Positions 59,920-64,000 of a stretch of 64,000 nt of DNA are shown here, in pieces (within the stretch, counting starts at the first letter, position 1; the number at the start of each line of letters is the position of its first letter). A program made the position numbers and the translations under genes. The stretch lies in the NCBI GenBank assembly GCA_947627665.1, contig CANQWX010000004.1, positions 1-64,000 of the forward strand, written 5' to 3'. The DNA comes from an uncultured Clostridia bacterium (GTDB lineage Bacteria; Bacillota; Clostridia; Christensenellales; Borkfalkiaceae). A model generated the notes under the pieces. The model was not told the DNA's origin, made no database searches, and saw nothing but the letters and a program-made list of their open reading frames with translations.

Positions 59920-60354
59920 TTAAAGATAGGATTCGAGTTCTTTGAGCTGTCTGTCCTGCAATTCGATCAGGCGCCGTGTAAAGTCTTTGGCGCGCCCGTC
60001 CGCCGCGCCGTAATCGTTGAGATATTTGTTCAGCGATTTGATCCCCATGTTGCAGCCGTCGGTGAGAAGGTCGGCCACCGTGGCGTCTGTGCCATTTACC
60101 GCCATTGTGACGTTCGTCTTGAGCCATGCCATGCCCTTTGCAACGGGGTTCGGGTCCTTGCCCTCGTCGTGATATGTGTGCAGAATGCCCTGCATTTCGT
60201 TTTGCAGCTGTGCGTATTCCCGCTGGTAACGGTCGAGCATTTCGCGCATTTTCGCGCTTTTTACATGCTCCTTGACCTCGTCGATCGCCGAGATGCCCAT
60301 TTGGATCCCCGCGTCACATTCGCGCAAAAGTTCGATCGTATCGTGTTCTATCAT
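59920..60354 (-). CDS. small helical protein of unknown function
   Basis: A 144-aa soluble protein, nearly all helix, starting MIEHDTIELLRECDAGIQMGI behind GGAGG. It has HTYHDEGKDPNPVAKGMAWLKTNV in the middle and ends LIELQDRQLKELESYL. The pattern recalls ferritin-like DUF2383/DUF892-type stress proteins, but clear metal ligands are lacking. It lies alone between a tRNA and the divergent hybrid kinase. No firm function. Confidence 0.75.
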   Translation of the reverse strand: MIEHDTIELLRECDAGIQMGISAIDEVKEHVKSAKMREMLDRYQREYAQLQNEMQGILHTYHDEGKDPNPVAKGMAWLKTNVTMAVNGTDATVADLLTDGCNMGIKSLNKYLNDYGAADGRAKDFTRRLIELQDRQLKELESYL

Positions 60355-60483
60355 TTTCTTTCCTCCGTTGAAAGCAGTATGCGTACGCGGTGCGTTTTTT
60401 ACGCGCGGACGAGGGTGAAATGCGCAGCGAAATAAAATTTTATGAAAATTCCAAATATGTTCTGAAAATTTTGCGCAGAATAT

Positions 60484-60512
60484 TTTACTTTTTTCTTTGG
60501 ATAATTTATAAT
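60484..60512 (+). promoter_or_regulatory. promoter of the hybrid kinase gene
   Basis: TTTACT (60484-60489), 17-nt spacer, TATAAT (60507-60512), then AAGGAGGAG before the GTG at 60542. Confidence 0.7.
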
Positions 60513-60541
60513 GGAAAGAGAATACGTCAAGGAGGAGAGAT

Positions 60542-63079
60542 GTGAAAAACAAGGTCGCAAGATTTTTGCTCGTCAGCATCGTCTGTATTTTTGCGCTTTG
60601 CGTCGTCGTCTTTTCCTATATGACGTATCTGATGAACAAACGCGGCGCGGATGCCATCGGAAAGCTCGGTGCGCTCTATATGGGCGGTATGGGCGAGCAG
60701 GCGGCCACGCATTTCGGGACGGCAATGGAACTGCGGCTCTCGCAGGTGAGCGCGCTCGCGGCCACCGTTCCTCCTTCGGGGAGCCAAAGCCCCGATTCCA
60801 CGCGGGTAGAGCTGAGCTATAATGCCCGCCTGCGCAATTTCGACCACCTTGCGCTTTGCGATGCGGACGGGCATTTCGAAATGCTCTACGGCAGCCCGAT
60901 CCTCGCCGACGATCCGGACTCCTTCTTGTCCTCTTTGAAGGACGGAGAGGTCATGTCGGCAGGCAGCGATAACAACGGCCACCGCCTCGTTTTGATGGGG
61001 GTCCCTGCCGCCTACTCCATGGAGGGCGCTACGAAGAGCGTCGGGCTTGTCGCCACGCTTCCCATCACCTATATCTCCGACACGCTTTCCCTCGACGCAG
61101 ACAGGGAAATGATCTACTACGGCATCATCGACCGTGAGGGGGAATTCATTGTCCGCGACAGGACCATGATCGAGGAAGAGAACTATTTCCGCCGCGTGCG
61201 CGAACGCTATCAAAGCGTGAACGGCATGACCGCCGAGCAGTATCTCGCCGAGCTGCAAGCCGCCATCGAGGGCCACAATGATTATACGAATGAGTTTACG
61301 ATCGGAAACGAGCGCCGTTTTCTGTACGGCACGGCGCTGCCGTTTTCCGATTGGTATTTGCTCTTATTCATGCCTTATGGGGCGCTTGACGAAACGGTGA
61401 ACGATCTCGGCGCGTCTTGGGGGTGGGCGTCCGTCATGAGCTGTGTGACGATCCTTCTCGCGCTCGCCGTCGTCTTTGCGCTCTATTTCCGCGCCACGCG
61501 CAAACAGGTGCGCGAGCTGGAGGAGGCAAGGCAGCTCGCCGAGTATGCGAGCAGGGCGAAGAGCGAATTTTTGTCCAACATGAGCCACGATATCCGCACG
61601 CCCATGAACGGGATCGTCGGCATGACCGCTATCGCAAACGCCAATCTCGACAATCCCCAACAGGTGCAGAATTGCTTGAAGAAGATCGCGCTTTCGAGCC
61701 GTCATCTCCTCGGCCTGATCAACGATATTCTCGATATGTCCAAGATCGAGAGCGGAAAACTCGAGCTGCATCCCGAGAAGGTCTCCCTCAAAGAGATCTT
61801 GAAAAACGTTCTGAATATCACGCAGCCGCAGGCGGCCGCAAAGCAACAGCGCTACGACATCTATGTCTATGACATCTCTGCCGAGCTGCTTATGTGCGAC
61901 AGTCTGCGGTTCAGCCAAATTTTATTAAATCTTTTAGGGAACGCCATCAAATTCACGCCCGAAAAGGGCAGGATCCTCCTTTCCTGCGGGCAAGAAGCTT
62001 CGCCGAAGGGCGCGGAATACATTCGCCTCCATATTTCCGTGAAAGATACGGGGATCGGCATGACGGAGGAGTTCCGCAAGCGGATCTTCGACGCCTTCGC
62101 CCGCGAGGACAACAAACGCGTCCAAAAGACGGAAGGATCGGGGCTTGGGATGGCAATCACGAAGTACATCGTTGACGCCATGCAGGGAACGATCGAAGTG
62201 GAGAGCGAACCAAACGTCGGCAGCGAATTCCGCGTTACCCTTGACCTTCTGCGTGCGGAAGGGGAGGAAGAGCGATCCCTTCCCGATTGGGAAGTGCTTG
62301 TCGCGGACGGCGATGAAAACAGCCTGCGGGCGACGGGTTCCGCGCTCGGCGCCATCGGATGCCGCGTTACGGCGGTAAACGACGGGGAGGAGGCGTTGAA
62401 GGCGTTGCGGGAGCGCGGAGAGCGGGGCTTCCAAGCGATCTTGTTGGACAGCAGTCTTGCGGGGATGGAGGACTTTTCCCTTGTGCGCAGCGCCGCCGGG
62501 GCGAGCGGCGGACAGGGCGCGATCCTTTTGCTCGCATCCTACGGGTTCGAGGCGGAGGACGCCGCCGTGCGTGCGGGTGTTTCGGCTGTTTTGTACAAGC
62601 CTCTGTTCCCCTCCGATCTGTACGATAGCCTCAAGAATTTCACCGCGGACGGGGAAGCGCCCGCCGCTGCGGGGAGCGTGGGAGAGGATTTTACGGGGAA
62701 GCGGTTGCTCCTCGCCGAGGACAACGACCTCAACCGCGAGATCGCGCAAGAGCTTCTCTCCGCCATCGGGCTGGAGATCGACGATGCGGAAAACGGCGAG
62801 ATATGCCTGAACAAGTTCAAGGCTTCTCCGATCGGTTGGTACGACGCGATCCTGATGGATATCCGTATGCCCGTGATGTCGGGCTATGAGGCGACCGAAC
62901 AGATCCGCGCGCTCGGCCGCAGCGACGCAAAGACGATCCCGATCATCGCCATGAGCGCCGACGCTTTTTCGGAGGACGTGAAACACTGCTTGGATTGCGG
63001 AATGAATTCCCACATCGCCAAGCCGATCGATATGGATGTCGTGTCGCGCGTGCTGGCGCAATTCCTGAATCAAAAGTAA
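60542..63079 (+). CDS. hybrid sensor histidine kinase with two receiver domains
   Basis: An 845-aa membrane protein starting with GTG. TM1 (about 5-28), a large extracellular sensor of about 260 residues resembling a Cache domain, TM2 (about 293-317), HisKA with His349 in [12 protein letters not shown], HATPase with [10 protein letters not shown] and [13 protein letters not shown], then two receivers: REC1 with Asp636 (ILLDSS) and Lys in LYKP, and REC2 with Asp773 (LMDIRMP). No output domain is attached, so phosphate must pass to another protein. It is followed after 34 nt by a sugar-binding lipoprotein, which suggests sensing of a sugar or related solute. Confidence 0.93.
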   Translation: MKNKVARFLLVSIVCIFALCVVVFSYMTYLMNKRGADAIGKLGALYMGGMGEQAATHFGTAMELRLSQVSALAATVPPSGSQSPDSTRVELSYNARLRNFDHLALCDADGHFEMLYGSPILADDPDSFLSSLKDGEVMSAGSDNNGHRLVLMGVPAAYSMEGATKSVGLVATLPITYISDTLSLDADREMIYYGIIDREGEFIVRDRTMIEEENYFRRVRERYQSVNGMTAEQYLAELQAAIEGHNDYTNEFTIGNERRFLYGTALPFSDWYLLLFMPYGALDETVNDLGASWGWASVMSCVTILLALAVVFALYFRATRKQVRELEEARQLAEYASRAKSEFLSNMSHDIRTPMNGIVGMTAIANANLDNPQQVQNCLKKIALSSRHLLGLINDILDMSKIESGKLELHPEKVSLKEILKNVLNITQPQAAAKQQRYDIYVYDISAELLMCDSLRFSQILLNLLGNAIKFTPEKGRILLSCGQEASPKGAEYIRLHISVKDTGIGMTEEFRKRIFDAFAREDNKRVQKTEGSGLGMAITKYIVDAMQGTIEVESEPNVGSEFRVTLDLLRAEGEEERSLPDWEVLVADGDENSLRATGSALGAIGCRVTAVNDGEEALKALRERGERGFQAILLDSSLAGMEDFSLVRSAAGASGGQGAILLLASYGFEAEDAAVRAGVSAVLYKPLFPSDLYDSLKNFTADGEAPAAAGSVGEDFTGKRLLLAEDNDLNREIAQELLSAIGLEIDDAENGEICLNKFKASPIGWYDAILMDIRMPVMSGYEATEQIRALGRSDAKTIPIIAMSADAFSEDVKHCLDCGMNSHIAKPIDMDVVSRVLAQFLNQK

Positions 63080-63113
63080 ACCGGCGGGCCGCACGACCCG
63101 AAAGGATAAGATC

Positions 63114-64000
63114 ATGAAACGTTCTATTTTGTTGTTTGCGTTCGCCGCGCTGTTTGCGCTTGCCGCCTGTACGCCCGCCATTCCTTCCGATAAGAATGAC
63201 GGCACCGAAGAAGAAGGAATCGTCAACATCTCTCTGTGGACCTATCCCGTCGGCGGGTGGGGGAATTCGGGAACGGTTTCCTCCCAGGTCGCCGCATTTA
63301 ATAAGGCGTATCCCAAGATCCATCTGACTATAAAGCTCATAGATTATGACACTGGGGACGCAGAGGTCGACCAAGCGGTCGCCGAGAACAGGGCGCCCGA
63401 TCTCATTCTCGAAGGCCCGGAACGGCTGGTCGCCAAGTGGGGCGCGCGCGGGCTTATGGCGGACATCGGCGATTTATGGGAGAGCGATGTTGCCGAAGAG
63501 ATCTATGAGAACGTGCGGGTCGCGTGTCACAACGCGGATGGAAAATATTATATCTATCCGATGTGCATGACCACCCACTGCATGGCGATCAACAAAGATC
63601 TGTTCAAAAAAGCCGACGCGTGGCAGTATGTCGACGAAGAAACGCATACCTGGTCGAGCGAAAACTTCTTTAGGGCGGTCGCGGCGCTCAAGTCGTACGG
63701 CATGGAAGAAGTCGCTGCGGTTTACTGCGGCGGACAGGGGGGCGACCAAGGGACGCGTGCGCTTGTCAATAACCTGTACGGAGGAACTTTTACCGATGCG
63801 GGGCATACGCGGTATACTTTGGACAGCGCGGAAAATATCCGCGCGCTCAATGCGCTGAAGAATGCCGACGGGATCGTGTTCGACTCCGCCATCGTCGGTG
63901 GGGATGAGATCGAAAAATTCTGCAAGCAGGAACTTGCCATGGCGTTCTGCTGGAATGTTTCCATGGAGATCAAACAAACGATCGAAAAAACTTTCGATTT
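63114..64000 (+). CDS. extracellular solute-binding lipoprotein, family 1 (partial)
   Basis: The frame is open to the end of the window, giving about 295 residues. A lipoprotein signal (FAALFALAAC, Cys19) leads into a carbohydrate-type binding protein: NISLWTYPVGGWGNSGTVSS, VAAFNKAYPKIHLTIKLIDYD, RAPDLILEGPERLV, and the later KYYIYPMCMTTHCMAINKDLFKKA. These proteins deliver sugars to CUT1 ABC transporters. AAAGGAT precedes the ATG at 63114. Its place beside a hybrid kinase and downstream of the arabinose operon suggests an oligosaccharide ligand. The 3' end and any permeases are outside the window. Confidence 0.88.
   Translation, partial: MKRSILLFAFAALFALAACTPAIPSDKNDGTEEEGIVNISLWTYPVGGWGNSGTVSSQVAAFNKAYPKIHLTIKLIDYDTGDAEVDQAVAENRAPDLILEGPERLVAKWGARGLMADIGDLWESDVAEEIYENVRVACHNADGKYYIYPMCMTTHCMAINKDLFKKADAWQYVDEETHTWSSENFFRAVAALKSYGMEEVAAVYCGGQGGDQGTRALVNNLYGGTFTDAGHTRYTLDSAENIRALNALKNADGIVFDSAIVGGDEIEKFCKQELAMAFCWNVSMEIKQTIEKTFD

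Overview
The window looks like a chromosomal segment of an anaerobic, endospore-forming Firmicute, most likely a clostridium of the gut or rumen type. The signs are a SpoIVA gene, a two-subunit iron-sulfur fumarase, an Mfd/PrsA-like pair, a TM1266-type hydrogenase-system regulator, GGAGG ribosome binding sites and TTGACA/TATAAT promoters. A Christensenellales-like lineage is a guess only. Most of the sequence is GC-rich, with AT-rich islands at about 1.7-2.7 kb, 2.9-3.6 kb and 33.5-34.1 kb that look acquired.

Layout. 1-3.6 kb is a decayed accessory patch: the tail of an unknown gene, a large serine recombinase split by an amber codon, two small AT-rich genes, a truncated zinc-ribbon/leucine-rich-repeat gene and a ribbon-helix-helix protein. 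3.7-5.3 kb (minus) carries tRNA-Ala, tRNA-Val and fumarase beta/alpha. 5.4-8.3 kb (plus) holds a CPBP protease, RlmH, an M14 peptidase and TadA. 8.3-11.9 kb (minus) holds two overlapping thermolysin-like (M4) surface peptidases with InlB-type repeats. 12-20.4 kb (plus) is housekeeping: prs, pth, mfd, a PrsA-like lipoprotein, uppP and a 50-residue protein. 20.5-24.3 kb holds an aldo/keto reductase, a ferritin-like protein and the TIGR03915/TIGR03916 radical-SAM DNA repair/modification pair. 24.3-29.7 kb holds a two-component system, three unknown envelope proteins and the TM1266-type regulator. 29.7-33.2 kb is rich in dispersed repeats around an SsuABC/Thi-type ABC importer and tRNA-Thr. 33.2-34.6 kb holds two HTH regulators and a mosaic SHOCT protein. 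34.6-37.5 kb (minus) is asd-dapA-dapB for lysine and peptidoglycan precursors. 37.7-44 kb is a compact run: YesL-like membrane protein, methyltransferase, Hsp33, TPR protein, unknown, DUF3737 protein. Then come spoIVA and mscS.

46.7-56.1 kb is an arabinose/arabinoside operon: FGGY kinase, AraD, AraA, a small unknown, a GH36-like glycosidase, a UDP-sugar pyrophosphorylase, a second small unknown and a GH51 arabinofuranosidase. Together these would release L-arabinose from side chains and convert it to xylulose-5-phosphate. Two surface proteins follow (a ComEC-like metallo-hydrolase lipoprotein and a repeat-rich anchored protein), then tRNA-Thr(CGT), a helical protein, a hybrid sensor kinase and the start of a sugar-binding lipoprotein that runs off the window.

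The strongest non-routine observations are: several promoters whose -10 box lies 5-6 nt before the start codon (leaderless mRNAs), a 50-bp duplication at the start of uppP that creates a coupled mini-ORF, several families of structured intergenic repeats, the tandem M4 peptidases, a cysteine-rich repeat lipoprotein, and a degenerate tandem copy of tRNA-Thr. No CRISPR array, phage or recognised complete defence system is visible.
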